In this document: positions 9,184 to 16,062 of the stretch, piece by piece | Layout: each line of letters opens with the position of its first letter | Position numbering within the stretch: the first letter of the stretch is position 1 | Assembly (NCBI RefSeq): GCF_900109365.1 | Contig: NZ_FNZR01000007.1 | Coordinates: 1-64,000 of the forward strand | From: Parapedobacter koreensis | GTDB lineage: Bacteria; Bacteroidota; Bacteroidia; Sphingobacteriales; Sphingobacteriaceae | Reading direction: 5' to 3' | DNA: 64,000 nucleotides | Position numbers and translations under genes: made by a program | Notes under the pieces: generated by a model | The model's database searches: none | What the model was told of the DNA's origin: nothing | Seen by the model: only the letters and a program-made list of their open reading frames with translations

Positions 9184-9969
9184 TTATCGGTTTGCCGTTG
9201 ATTGGGCGTTTGATGAATATGTCCAGTTGGTATCAATGGGAATGGCTACGGACTCCCCGTCTGCGAATCTCCTGACCGTATCCAGGTCATAGCCGCTACC
9301 GCCGGTAATCGCGGCCAACTTGCCATTTTTGATCCATATCAGGCGGCTTACGGTGCTTCGGTCAAAGAAATAGCGATTCAGCATGCGGGCATCAGCCCCG
9401 ATGACCGACATAACCCTCCAATTCCTGCGTCGTGAGAAAGGCAGGGCCTTATAGTCATAATCAATGTGTACGCCTATCAGCTTAACCCGCTTGCCAAGCT
9501 GCCCTGTATATCCTTCCCATTTGTGCATTGACTCCACACAGGGTGAACACCAGCTTGCCCAGAAGTCAAGTACCAACAGGTCCGTATCTTGATGCTCGCG
9601 CAACCGGATGGTGTCCTTCCCTTCCGGATCGTTTACCACCCAAAGCGGAAAGTCCCAGAGCACATCTGGAATAGTGTCACCAATACGGATTCCCCGGAAT
9701 GCGCTGTCTACCTGTACATGATATTTTACCAACCGGAACCGTTCCAGGTCAGCCTCCGGCATGAAGCGTGGTATCCGTTTAATTTCCACACTATCGTTTA
9801 CATCCTCGCGACTTACACGGGGCATAGATTGGGCGTGCACGCCCGGTTGGGTAAAAAGAAACAACAGGCATAGCAATACCCCATTTGCGCGGCCCCGCCC
9901 GGGGAGGGCGAGGGCCTGCGCAAGGGTCTGCACACATAGTAAGTTTTTCCGGAGACGGCCCCAGCCCAT
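9184..9969 (-). CDS. TlpA-family thioredoxin-like protein, first gene of the SusC/SusD operon
   Basis: About 261 aa if started at the ATG at 9969. The frame is open to 10224, but the extra 85 residues are proline-rich without a domain, and the chosen start gives a signal peptide (GVLLCLLFLFTQPGVHAQ) with a GGAGG-like stretch just upstream. The thioredoxin fold is shown by LLVLDFWASWCSPCVESM, with the redox pair WCSPC at about 140-144. These proteins reduce or exchange disulfides in the periplasm. Encoded 18 bases ahead of susC, it may act on the transporter's cysteine-containing cargo or on the MauE-like partner; both are inference. Confidence 0.8.
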   Translation of the reverse strand: MGWGRLRKNLLCVQTLAQALALPGRGRANGVLLCLLFLFTQPGVHAQSMPRVSREDVNDSVEIKRIPRFMPEADLERFRLVKYHVQVDSAFRGIRIGDTIPDVLWDFPLWVVNDPEGKDTIRLREHQDTDLLVLDFWASWCSPCVESMHKWEGYTGQLGKRVKLIGVHIDYDYKALPFSRRRNWRVMSVIGADARMLNRYFFDRSTVSRLIWIKNGKLAAITGGSGYDLDTVRRFADGESVAIPIDTNWTYSSNAQSTANR

Positions 9970-10290
9970 TCCATGCCCCTCCTTATACGCCTCTATCCCG
10001 CTATATAGCCGCCTATCCTTCGCTAAAGTGCCGCTGGTGAGCACTTTTACCGAGGTATATGCGGGACATACGCGGATGGAGCCCGAAGGAAGGGTAAGGG
10101 AAGGTGGGATTTGGGGTAAGGCAAGCCCGGCTTCACCCCACGGGGATTGGCCGTTGGGATTGCCCGCTTCTGCTCTGTTTATCTTCCGCTGGAGGTCATT
10201 ACCCGCGCTATACCTGCTGCGCACCTGATATCCGTACTGCCGTTTTTCTCCTTATTGTCCGTATGTTTTCCGTTCCTTCTCCGCTTCTCA

Positions 10291-10462
10291 AGCGGAGGAG
10301 CAGCGGAGAAGCACCGAAGGAGCAGCGGAGAACAAGCGGAGAACGAGCGGAGGAGCACCGAAGAAATAGCGGAGCGAGTGCGCGTCAGGTACGGAGCAGT
10401 TGCGCAGCGGGTATCCAGCCGCAGCGGAGAAACAGCGGAGGATGAGCGAACGTCTAGCGGAG
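10291..10462. repeat. AGCGGAG short-repeat tract (CTCCGCT on the operon's strand)
   Basis: Nine exact copies of AGCGGAG occur in about 170 bases, many extended to AGCGGAGAA and irregularly spaced by 8-20 bases, with variants such as GCACCGAAG between them. The first copy forms a small hairpin with the preceding CTCCGCTT. The tract is upstream of the TlpA-SusC-SusD operon, so its RNA would read as a pyrimidine-rich run of CTCCGCT. It is not a CRISPR: units are too short and there are no uniform spacers. Confidence 0.7.
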
Positions 10463-10764
10463 AACAGCCTGTTCGTTTTCGTTTATGTTTTGTATAGTTG
10501 GTTGCCAAAAGGGCATAGTTATCCCCTAAGCGTAAATTTTGCTTCATTTATTGTTTGATTTGGGTGTAAAATTTGTGGCTAACTCAGGCTTTACACGCTA
10601 TCAAACGGGGTTTTTGATTATGTTCTTGTGAAGATTGGACGTCGAGAGCATCCACGGTTTGGATACCACAAAACCACCATCCCCCCTCCTATTTTGGATA
10701 GTGGGAACGGATTTAATTCCGATTGGATTTCGTTGTGGCTTCATTTCTCGTTATGGTCAGTAAC

Positions 10765-10963
10765 GAGTCTTGTTGGCATGCGTCCAATTGATACATGTGG
10801 GCCTGCAAACCGTCGTCACAATAAAGTTTCTCACGCCTTACACGACACGGGATTACAGCAGGCCCACATCTACCTTATATGCAAATATAGCATAATAAGC
10901 ATAGACATGGGTGTTAATCTGCTGCCTTGCGTCGTGGCGTGAGAAATTGTGACGGCAAGACTC
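10765..10963. repeat. nested inverted repeat, possible decayed small mobile element or structured RNA
   Basis: The outer arm GAGTCTTG (10765-10772) plus CCGTCGTCACAAT...TTTCTCACGCC (10810-10836) pairs, with a bulge, to 10936-10963 (GGCGTGAGAAATTGTGACGG then CAAGACTC). A perfect 12-bp arm ATGTGGGCCTGC (10795-10806) pairs with 10858-10869. The two pairings overlap, so they are alternatives or a cruciform. No open reading frame of note lies between the arms. Confidence 0.5.
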
Positions 10964-11095
10964 TTGGTTTAAACACCTAAGCTCCAAAGAAAACAACTAT
11001 TGCTTTCTATCTAAATCAAAGGTAGAAAACTCTTGCAATAAAAGCAAATTATTTATTATAAGTGTCATTTGTCATCTGTTTTAACAGTTTGCCTC

Positions 11096-11671
11096 ATGGC
11101 AAAAGCTATCCTTATATCTCCCATTCAACTTTACAATTTAACGGCTGTTAGACACATCAGACTTCATTACGGTATTTCGGCTCAAGACCTTTCGTTTGGT
11201 ATTGGTAAGAGCCTAAATTATATTGGAACCATGGAAAATGAACAAATTTCAGGAAGCTACAATGATACTGTTCTAACAGAAATCGCTCAATACATCAGTA
11301 ATAAAATCAAAAATTATCCAGATAGTGAGCTTGAAATTAAAGGGAAAACACATTATACTATTTACGATTTCTATCCTACCGAAATACTTAGCGATGAAAA
11401 GGTTATCAAAAAGGTAGACCCTATCCCTCCCGGCTTTGGGCCTTCTGTCACACTCAACGCACTAATTGAATCGAGCAACTTTTTCAAGAAAGCACGCACT
11501 TTGAATGAAATTGTGGAAAAATGTAATGACATCCAAAACCAGAATTGGGTATCAAATGACTTTACCCAACAGTTAGATAGAGCCACCAAAGCGAAAAACA
11601 AAAAGCTTGATGTCATTTTAAAAGATGGGCTGAACACCTATATCCTAGCCAAGAAGCAGAAAAAGGATTAG
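11096..11671 (+). CDS. putative HTH-domain protein
   Basis: 191 aa from the ATG at 11096; nine more residues are open upstream from a TTG. Residues about 10-60 (VRHIRLHYGISAQDLSFGIG then SLNYIGTMENEQISGSYND) fit an Xre-like helix-turn-helix: a recognition-helix pattern then the N-E segment typical of these repressors. The rest is lysine-rich without a domain I recognise, apart from a central PIPPGFGPSVTLNALIESS. It is followed by a second HTH gene on the same strand and lies in an AT-richer block that ends in toxin-antitoxin modules. Likely a DNA-binding regulator; target unknown. Confidence 0.5.
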   Translation: MAKAILISPIQLYNLTAVRHIRLHYGISAQDLSFGIGKSLNYIGTMENEQISGSYNDTVLTEIAQYISNKIKNYPDSELEIKGKTHYTIYDFYPTEILSDEKVIKKVDPIPPGFGPSVTLNALIESSNFFKKARTLNEIVEKCNDIQNQNWVSNDFTQQLDRATKAKNKKLDVILKDGLNTYILAKKQKKD

Positions 11672-11700
11672 TATATTTGCGGTCATCGAGGAATAACCGC
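11672..11700 (+). promoter_or_regulatory. -7 element and small hairpin before the second HTH gene
   Basis: TATATTTG (11672-11679) matches TAnnTTTG. It is followed by GCGGT...ACCGC (11679-11700), a 5-bp stem. Together they suggest a separate promoter with a short structured leader for the gene at 11712. No clear -33 TTG is seen. Confidence 0.35.
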
Positions 11701-11711
11701 GACCGCTGCTT

Positions 11712-12368
11712 ATGAAGCCCAATCTACTGTTCAAAGAATTAGACATCAAAGCCATGCCGCAAATCGAAGTGGAAAAAATGCTCAATGTGCTTGTCCTTAG
11801 AAAAAGAAAGGGTTACAGCCAATTTGAGTTATCTTTCCTGATGGGGCAACGCGATTTTTACGTCCGAGACGCGGAAAACCCCAACCACACATTGATTTAT
11901 GCCGTTCCTTTCACCAATATTTTCCGTCAGATTTACGGTTGCGATACCAAAGCCATCGTTCCAGATATCAATAAAAAGCCTGATTACTCGATTCGGATAT
12001 TGGAAGCTACCGACGAATCAGGAAATAGCGTTTATCGCGCCGAGAAAAAAATCGAAGGTGGAAATTGGGAATTGATAGATACTTTTAGCGTGGAGCCAAA
12101 AGAATTATTGCTAAAATCTCCCAGCCGGATAACTGACCAGCAGGTGAAAGATTGGGTAAACATCAAATTCAATAGCGGCTACTTTGATGTGGCCAAAAAT
12201 GCGTTGCAAATCCTGAAAGACTGTGAAAAGGAACTGGAAAGCACGATTCGCCCTTTGTTTCTAGCCGACGCGTTGAAAGATTACACCTTGAGAAAAAAGG
12301 CTCCAAGATTGGCGAAGAAAAAGGACGAGAATGGACGGTTTGTTTTTGGACTATTACGGGCAAAGTGA
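11712..12368 (+). CDS. HTH-domain protein, 3' end disrupted
   Basis: 218 aa. Residues about 22-70 (MLNVLVLRKRKGYSQFELSF, then VRDAENPNHTLIYAVPFTNIF) form an Xre-like helix-turn-helix with the usual R-K-x-x-G-x-S-Q pattern. The remainder (WVNIKFNSGYFDVAKNALQI) is of unknown fold. The frame stops at 12368, but coding-like sequence continues in other frames to 12558 (next entry). The present product is therefore probably truncated, and its last residues (FGLLRAK) are likely out of frame. It pairs with the preceding HTH gene. Confidence 0.55.
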   Translation: MKPNLLFKELDIKAMPQIEVEKMLNVLVLRKRKGYSQFELSFLMGQRDFYVRDAENPNHTLIYAVPFTNIFRQIYGCDTKAIVPDINKKPDYSIRILEATDESGNSVYRAEKKIEGGNWELIDTFSVEPKELLLKSPSRITDQQVKDWVNIKFNSGYFDVAKNALQILKDCEKELESTIRPLFLADALKDYTLRKKAPRLAKKKDENGRFVFGLLRAK

Positions 12369-12558
12369 GCCACTAAAATCCATACTGAAACTAGAAATGA
12401 TTGCCTTGCGAGAGCATATGAATTAAAAGAAGAAAAGGAAAGGCTAATCAGCTTTTTTAAAAACGACACTTGAAGACAAGGAATCATCCGTCAAAAATTT
12501 ACAATCCGAGCTATTATCCAAAGTTGACGAAATCCTCAACCTACTGAAATCCAAGTAA
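12330..12558 (+). pseudogene. frameshifted 3' tail of the HTH gene
   Basis: Three open pieces in different frames join into one plausible C-terminus: LDYYGQSEPLKSILKLEMIA (then LREH), AYELKEEKERLIS, and FLKTTLEDKESSVKNLQSEL (then LSKVDEILNLLKSK, stop at 12558). Dropping one T from the T-run near 12353 and one from the T6 run near 12453 joins two of the breaks; the third, near 12418, needs one added base. The last piece is a heptad-like coiled coil. Either the gene is decaying or the assembly has homopolymer errors. Confidence 0.55.
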
Positions 12559-12639
12559 GCAGTCTATAGCCAATCCGTTTTATCCAATACTTTTCGTATT
12601 TTTGTGTGTATCCTTGATTTCCGTTGTATCCGAGAGCCT

Positions 12640-12680
12640 CGGCAATGAACGAGAATGTGAGGAAGATTAAGAGTAAATAA
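12640..12680 (+). repeat. 41-bp cassette repeat, copy 1
   Basis: Begins CGGCAATGAACGAGAATGTG and ends AAGAGTAAATAA. It aligns without gaps to copy 2 and differs at a handful of positions. It lies 27 bases upstream of the first toxin-antitoxin module. Confidence 0.75.
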
Positions 12681-12707
12681 ACGGTTGATTTTTAAATATC
12701 AAATATC

Positions 12708-12908
12708 ATGCAGATCATTCTTGATAAAGTACAGAAAAAGCATTTGGCATTAATAAACGAATTAGCCAAGACTCTTAAAATTGAAGTTATCGAGGGAGTT
12801 GAGGACGATCGATACTATTTAGACGCCATGAAAGAGGGGGAGAAAAGCCCCCTGCTTGATAAGGACGAAAAGGATTCGTTTCTGAGATCGTTGACCCATG
12901 CAGATTGA
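12708..12908 (+). CDS. antitoxin-like small protein (DUF2683-like), module 1
   Basis: 66 aa. The N-terminal half (MQIILDKVQKKHLALINELA) forms a strand and helix as in small Bacteroidota antitoxins; the acidic C-terminal tail (about 30-66) would wrap the toxin. Its end overlaps the start of the RelE-like toxin gene by 11 bases, the usual arrangement for antitoxin-first modules. It resembles the antitoxin of module 2 (13548) in length and in the K-x-x-L-A-x-x-x-x-x-A-K-x-L-K pattern. Expected role: neutralise the toxin and repress the operon. Confidence 0.7.
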   Translation: MQIILDKVQKKHLALINELAKTLKIEVIEGVEDDRYYLDAMKEGEKSPLLDKDEKDSFLRSLTHAD

Positions 12909-13170
12909 AATCCGTAAATCCTTTAGCCGCGATGCAAAAAAGTGCACACAAACAGTAAAGGAAGCAATTGCAAAAGCCATCGGAGAAATGACAAACGCAG
13001 CATCCTTGACTGAACTCAATAACGTCAAGGCCATGAAGGGTGGTAAGGCTGCACGCGATGCCTATCGGATGCGGATTGATGAATATCGCATCTGTTTTTA
13101 TTTTCAGGACAATGTCATCGAATTAGTCCGTGTCTTGCCCAGGAAAATTGTTTACCGGTACTTTCCCTAG
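12898..13170 (+). CDS. RelE/ParE-superfamily toxin, module 1
   Basis: 90 aa, the standard size. The pattern FSRDAKK at the N-terminus, then RDAYRMRIDEYRICFYFQ and VLPRKIVYRYFP at the end, is that of RelE-type mRNA interferases, which cut mRNA in the ribosomal A site. The basic residues in RDAYRMR and PRKIVYR fit the active-site surface. It is translationally coupled to the upstream antitoxin and followed 19 bases later by a DUF2442 protein that probably belongs to the same cassette. Confidence 0.8.
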   Translation: MQIEIRKSFSRDAKKCTQTVKEAIAKAIGEMTNAASLTELNNVKAMKGGKAARDAYRMRIDEYRICFYFQDNVIELVRVLPRKIVYRYFP

Positions 13171-13189
13171 TTAATATCGAACATGCTTT

Positions 13190-13444
13190 ATGAAGCAGAC
13201 AGCAGTTATTTCGATTAAAACGGTTACCTACCATGAGCCATACTTTATTACCTTCAGGTTTTCGGACGGATTGGTACGTACCGTAGACTTCGGGCCGTTT
13301 TTGCGTACTGCAAAAAACCCGATGACCAAAAAATATCTTGACACAAAACTGTTCAAAAACTTCGCTATCGAGCACGGCGACATAGTCTGGAACGATTACG
13401 AGTTGTGTTTCCCTATTTGGGATCTTTATGAAGGCAGTATATAA
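13190..13444 (+). CDS. DUF2442 protein
   Basis: 84 aa. The arrangement ITFRFSDGLVRTVDFGPFL...KLFKNFAIEHGDIVWNDYEL...PIWDLYE is that of DUF2442 proteins, which often accompany type II toxin-antitoxin genes. It lies between the RelE-like toxin and cassette repeat copy 2, so it looks like the third gene of module 1. Whether it is an extra antitoxin or a regulator cannot be told from sequence. Confidence 0.75.
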   Translation: MKQTAVISIKTVTYHEPYFITFRFSDGLVRTVDFGPFLRTAKNPMTKKYLDTKLFKNFAIEHGDIVWNDYELCFPIWDLYEGSI

Positions 13445-13456
13445 TTTGAATGGCGG

Positions 13457-13497
13457 CGGCAACGGACGGGAATGTGAGGAAAATTAAGGGGAAATAA
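13457..13497 (+). repeat. 41-bp cassette repeat, copy 2
   Basis: Begins CGGCAACGGACGGGAATGTG and ends AAGGGGAAATAA. It separates the RelE/DUF2442 cassette from the YoeB cassette. Confidence 0.75.
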
Positions 13498-13535
13498 GAG
13501 AGCGAATACAGGGTGAATGGTTAAATGATAATTGG

Positions 13536-13543
13536 TATTTTTG
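13536..13543 (+). promoter_or_regulatory. -7 element directly before the module 2 antitoxin
   Basis: TATTTTTG matches TAnnTTTG and ends only four bases before the ATG at 13548. If it is used, transcription would begin at or next to the start codon, giving a leaderless message. Confidence 0.35.
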
Positions 13544-13547
13544 CAAT

Positions 13548-13754
13548 ATGGAAGCAGTGCTTATACACCCAAAAACTAAGGAACAACTTGCGGCGGTAAA
13601 GGCCTTTGCGAAGGCACTGAAGTTGGAATTCGAAATGACGGATACAGCGGAAAGCCCTTACCGTCCGGAATTCGTAGAGAAAATCCTGCAAGGCAGGGAA
13701 GATGTCAAAAACGGCAAAGGAGTCAAGATAGCCGTCGAAGACCTATGGAAGTAA
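13548..13754 (+). CDS. YoeB-type antitoxin (DUF2683-like), module 2
   Basis: 68 aa. MEAVLIHPKTKEQLAAVKAF is the same strand-helix design as the module 1 antitoxin, followed by a charged tail (YRPEFVEKILQGREDVKNGK). It overlaps the toxin start by 10 bases. It is not the YefM fold usually paired with YoeB in proteobacteria, but this pairing is common in Bacteroidota. Confidence 0.75.
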   Translation: MEAVLIHPKTKEQLAAVKAFAKALKLEFEMTDTAESPYRPEFVEKILQGREDVKNGKGVKIAVEDLWK

Positions 13755-14017
13755 TCTATACCCCACAAGCAGTTGAGGATTTGAAATATTGGAAAAAGTC
13801 CGGCAATAAAGTCGTACAAAAGAAAATCCAGCAACTCATCGTCGCGATTATGGAAAGTCCTTTCGAAGGAATCGGTAAACCGGAACCACTAAAACACGAA
13901 CTAACGGGCTCTTGTTCGAGAAGAATTACACAAGAACATCGGCTTGTTTATGAGGTGCACGAAAAAGATACTTCAACAATTTTGGAGATTCAGTCTCTTA
14001 GGGGGCACTATAAATAA
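13745..14017 (+). CDS. yoeB: Txe/YoeB-family toxin, module 2
   Basis: 90 aa. Very close to the YoeB pattern: DLKYWKKSGNKVVQKKIQQL, then SPFEGIGKPEPLKHELTGSC and SRRITQEHRLVYEV, ending RGHYK. The catalytic set of E. coli YoeB (Glu46, Arg65, His83) has clear counterparts in GKPEPLKH, SRRITQEHR and the terminal GHY. The tryptophan normally before SRRI is replaced by cysteine (SCSRRI). YoeB cuts mRNA on the ribosome. Antitoxin and toxin overlap and are co-translated. Confidence 0.9.
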   Translation: MEVIYTPQAVEDLKYWKKSGNKVVQKKIQQLIVAIMESPFEGIGKPEPLKHELTGSCSRRITQEHRLVYEVHEKDTSTILEIQSLRGHYK

Positions 14018-14034
14018 CAAAAGCGACCAAACCC

Positions 14035-14080
14035 CGGCAAAGGATGAAAACGTGAGGAATATTGGGTCAAAGGCAAAATA
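14035..14080 (+). repeat. 41-bp cassette repeat, copy 3 (diverged)
   Basis: CGGCAAAGGATGAAAACGTG then AGGAATATTGGG, with a short insertion before AAAATAAGG. It follows the YoeB cassette, so each toxin-antitoxin cassette is bounded on both sides by this repeat. Confidence 0.6.
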
Positions 14081-14108
14081 AGGAGAAATTAAGTATGACA
14101 ACGCTAAC

Positions 14109-14192
14109 TGGATTTGCTCCGACTGGCGGCAAGAGCGATGAACTTTTCCCAGCATTGCTGCGTCGGTTATTCACATAATGGATTTGCTCCGA
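14109..14192 (+). repeat. pair of 14-bp direct repeats (TGGATTTGCTCCGA)
   Basis: Exact copies at 14109-14122 and 14179-14192, about 70 bases apart, at the right border of the accessory block and before the universal stress gene. Could be a scar of integration or regulator half-sites. Confidence 0.45.
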
Positions 14193-14297
14193 ACAAAATT
14201 TTTTGCCGTATGTTATTATTGTATTAAATTTTCATGCCCACGGTTTCTCTCAGAAGAGTATCCATATCTTTATATCCAGTAATCGCAATTCCTTCCA

Positions 14298-15131
14298 ATG
14301 AAAACGATCATCATTGCAACCGACTTTTCCGAATCAGCCACCAACGCTGCCCAATATGCGGCTTACCTAAGCGGCCCGTTACGGGTGGATACCATCTTGC
14401 TATACCACTCTTATGACGCTGCTCCTAAAGCAACCGAAATACCCCTGCCAGAGTCTAAAGACGCAGCCTTGGCGCATGAACACAGCCTGACTGCATTGGA
14501 AGCCACCGAATCCCAAATGGAACCCTTCCTCAGTAAGCAAACAGCGATCGAAATCGTTGCCAACGATCTTCCGGTAGTGGTAGGTATCCAACGTTTGCTG
14601 GACGAACGCAAAGCTGGATTGGTTGTTACCGGAATAACAGGTAAGAGCAATTTGGAAAAATTTCTCATGGGCAGCAATACCATAGCCATAGCAGACGCTT
14701 GCACGGCTCCGGTACTGGTAGTGCCTGAAGAAGTGGAGTTCAAGCCCATTGCCAAAGCGGTGTTTGCCTGCGATCTGGAAAAGGTAGACCACACGATGCC
14801 GATCGAAACTTTATCACAACTCGTTGATAACCTCGCTTTCAAGCTACTGGTACTCAACATCGAAAAACCCGAAACCCGGTTTAATCCGGATGTCATCCCC
14901 GAACAATACAAGCTCCATGGCCTACTTGACCGGTTTCATCCGGAATATCATTACATCGAGCATGGTGACGTAGTCGAAGGTATCATGGACTTCGCCGAAA
15001 CGCAACAGGCCGATCTCGTAATGACCGTCCCTAAAAGGTATGGCTTTTTTGACAACCTATTCCACAAAAGCGTAACGAAAAAACTTGCCCATCACTCCCG
15101 TCTGCCGCTACTGATTTTTAAGACTGAATAA
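14298..15131 (+). CDS. universal stress protein with two UspA domains
   Basis: 277 aa. The first UspA fold begins MKTIIIATDFSESATNAAQYAAYLS, and its end carries GITGKSNLEKFLMGSNTIAI then ADACTAPVLVVPE, the nucleotide-binding G-2x-G-9x-G-S/T pattern. The second half (about 150-277) repeats the fold less well and ends SRLPLLIFKTE. Cytoplasmic; likely ATP-binding and induced by stress or growth arrest, as known for the family. It lies between the toxin-antitoxin block and a small membrane protein gene 11 bases downstream. Confidence 0.85.
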   Translation: MKTIIIATDFSESATNAAQYAAYLSGPLRVDTILLYHSYDAAPKATEIPLPESKDAALAHEHSLTALEATESQMEPFLSKQTAIEIVANDLPVVVGIQRLLDERKAGLVVTGITGKSNLEKFLMGSNTIAIADACTAPVLVVPEEVEFKPIAKAVFACDLEKVDHTMPIETLSQLVDNLAFKLLVLNIEKPETRFNPDVIPEQYKLHGLLDRFHPEYHYIEHGDVVEGIMDFAETQQADLVMTVPKRYGFFDNLFHKSVTKKLAHHSRLPLLIFKTE

Positions 15132-15142
15132 TGTTTTAAACA

Positions 15143-15304
15143 ATGGATGTAAACATCGGTATTATTGCACTTGTCCTGGTAGCCGTAATCGTACTTATAG
15201 GCTGGCTGATTCGGAGGAATAAAAAAGATAAACGAGACTTCGCGAAGACATTGAATGAGTCCGCGCTGAATCCGGATAAAGACAGCAATAAGGAAAAAAT
15301 TTAA
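15143..15304 (+). CDS. small single-span membrane protein
   Basis: 53 aa, start ATG at 15143. One membrane helix (IGIIALVLVAVIVLIGWLI, about 5-23) is followed by a highly charged cytoplasmic tail (RRNKKDKRDF...). It lies 11 bases after the universal stress gene, so the two are probably co-transcribed, and its stop overlaps the stop of pstB on the other strand by three bases. Function unknown. Confidence 0.6.
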   Translation: MDVNIGIIALVLVAVIVLIGWLIRRNKKDKRDFAKTLNESALNPDKDSNKEKI

Positions 15305-16062
15305 CCAAACCGACCTCTTACATAGTTGGCCGTCATTTCCTGTTGAGGATGCTCAAACAAGGCTTTGGTGTCTCCCGCCTCAACAACTTCTCCCAAGTAC
15401 ATAAAGATCGTCTTATCCGCAATACGCTGCGCTTGCTGCATGTTGTGCGTAACAATCACAATGGTATAGTCTTTCTTCAGCTTGACAATTAATTCCTCTA
15501 TTTTAAGCGTGCTCAATGGATCCAGTGCCGAACAGGGCTCATCCATCAAGATGACCTCGGGCCGCAGTGCTACTGTGCGGGCGATACACAACCGTTGCTG
15601 TTGCCCACCGGATAGCCGGGTGGCGGGCTTCTGCAGCTCATCTTTTACCTCATCCCAGATATAACTTTCCTTTAAGGCATTTTCAATAATTCCTTGCCGC
15701 TCCGTCTTGGGTATATGGTTTATCTTCAACCCATAGTTGATGTTTTCATAGATGCTTTTCGGGAACGGGTTTGCCCGTTGAAACACCATACCTACCCGCC
15801 GTCGCACCTGCGTTACGGATATCCCATGATCGTATAAGTTTTGGTTATCAAGCAGGAATTCACCCGTTATCCGGGCGTCGGGAGAAAGATCGTGCATGCG
15901 ATTGAAGCAACGAAGCAGCGTACTTTTGCCGCAACCCGAGGGTCCTATCAGGGCCGTGATTTGATTGCGAGGAAATGTGACGCTGACATCTTTCAGTACA
16001 TGCTTATTGCCAAACCACAAGTTTACGGAATGTGCGGAGAGTTTGGTCGGATGATCGGTCAT
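15301..16062 (-). CDS. pstB: phosphate ABC transporter ATP-binding protein PstB
   Basis: 253 aa. Walker A GPSGCGKST (about 37-45), signature RLSGGQQQRLCIAR, Walker B VILMDEPCSALDP, and H-loop IVIVTHNMQQAQR are all intact, and the PstB-type stretch GMVFQRANPFPKSIYENINY is present. Energises high-affinity phosphate uptake. The start ATG overlaps the stop of pstA (ATGA). Last gene of the pst operon; no phoU is present after it. Confidence 0.97.
   Translation of the reverse strand: MTDHPTKLSAHSVNLWFGNKHVLKDVSVTFPRNQITALIGPSGCGKSTLLRCFNRMHDLSPDARITGEFLLDNQNLYDHGISVTQVRRRVGMVFQRANPFPKSIYENINYGLKINHIPKTERQGIIENALKESYIWDEVKDELQKPATRLSGGQQQRLCIARTVALRPEVILMDEPCSALDPLSTLKIEELIVKLKKDYTIVIVTHNMQQAQRIADKTIFMYLGEVVEAGDTKALFEHPQQEMTANYVRGRFG

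Larger units (their letters stand above)
9970..11095. other. 1.1-kb non-coding stretch with repeats and inverted repeats
   Basis: No convincing gene on either strand. The open frames here follow the compositional bias of the purine-rich repeat. Contents: the AGCGGAG repeat (10291-10462) and a nested inverted repeat (10765-10963), both listed separately. The leader and promoter of the TlpA-SusC-SusD operon must start inside it. Confidence 0.5.

Noticed and set aside
9970-10224. N-terminal extension of the TlpA-like protein
   Set aside because: It would bury the signal peptide 110 residues inside the protein.
10291-10462. CRISPR array
   Set aside because: Units are 7-9 bases, irregularly spaced, and there are no unique spacers of constant length.
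10104-10547. Overlapping open frames in the repeat tract
   Set aside because: Arginine/glutamate/serine-rich composition follows the AGCGGAG repeat in every frame, and none has a domain or plausible start.
12640-12680. attC-like integron site
   Set aside because: The repeat has no internal inverted symmetry with RYYYAAC/GTTRRRY core sites, and no integron integrase is visible.
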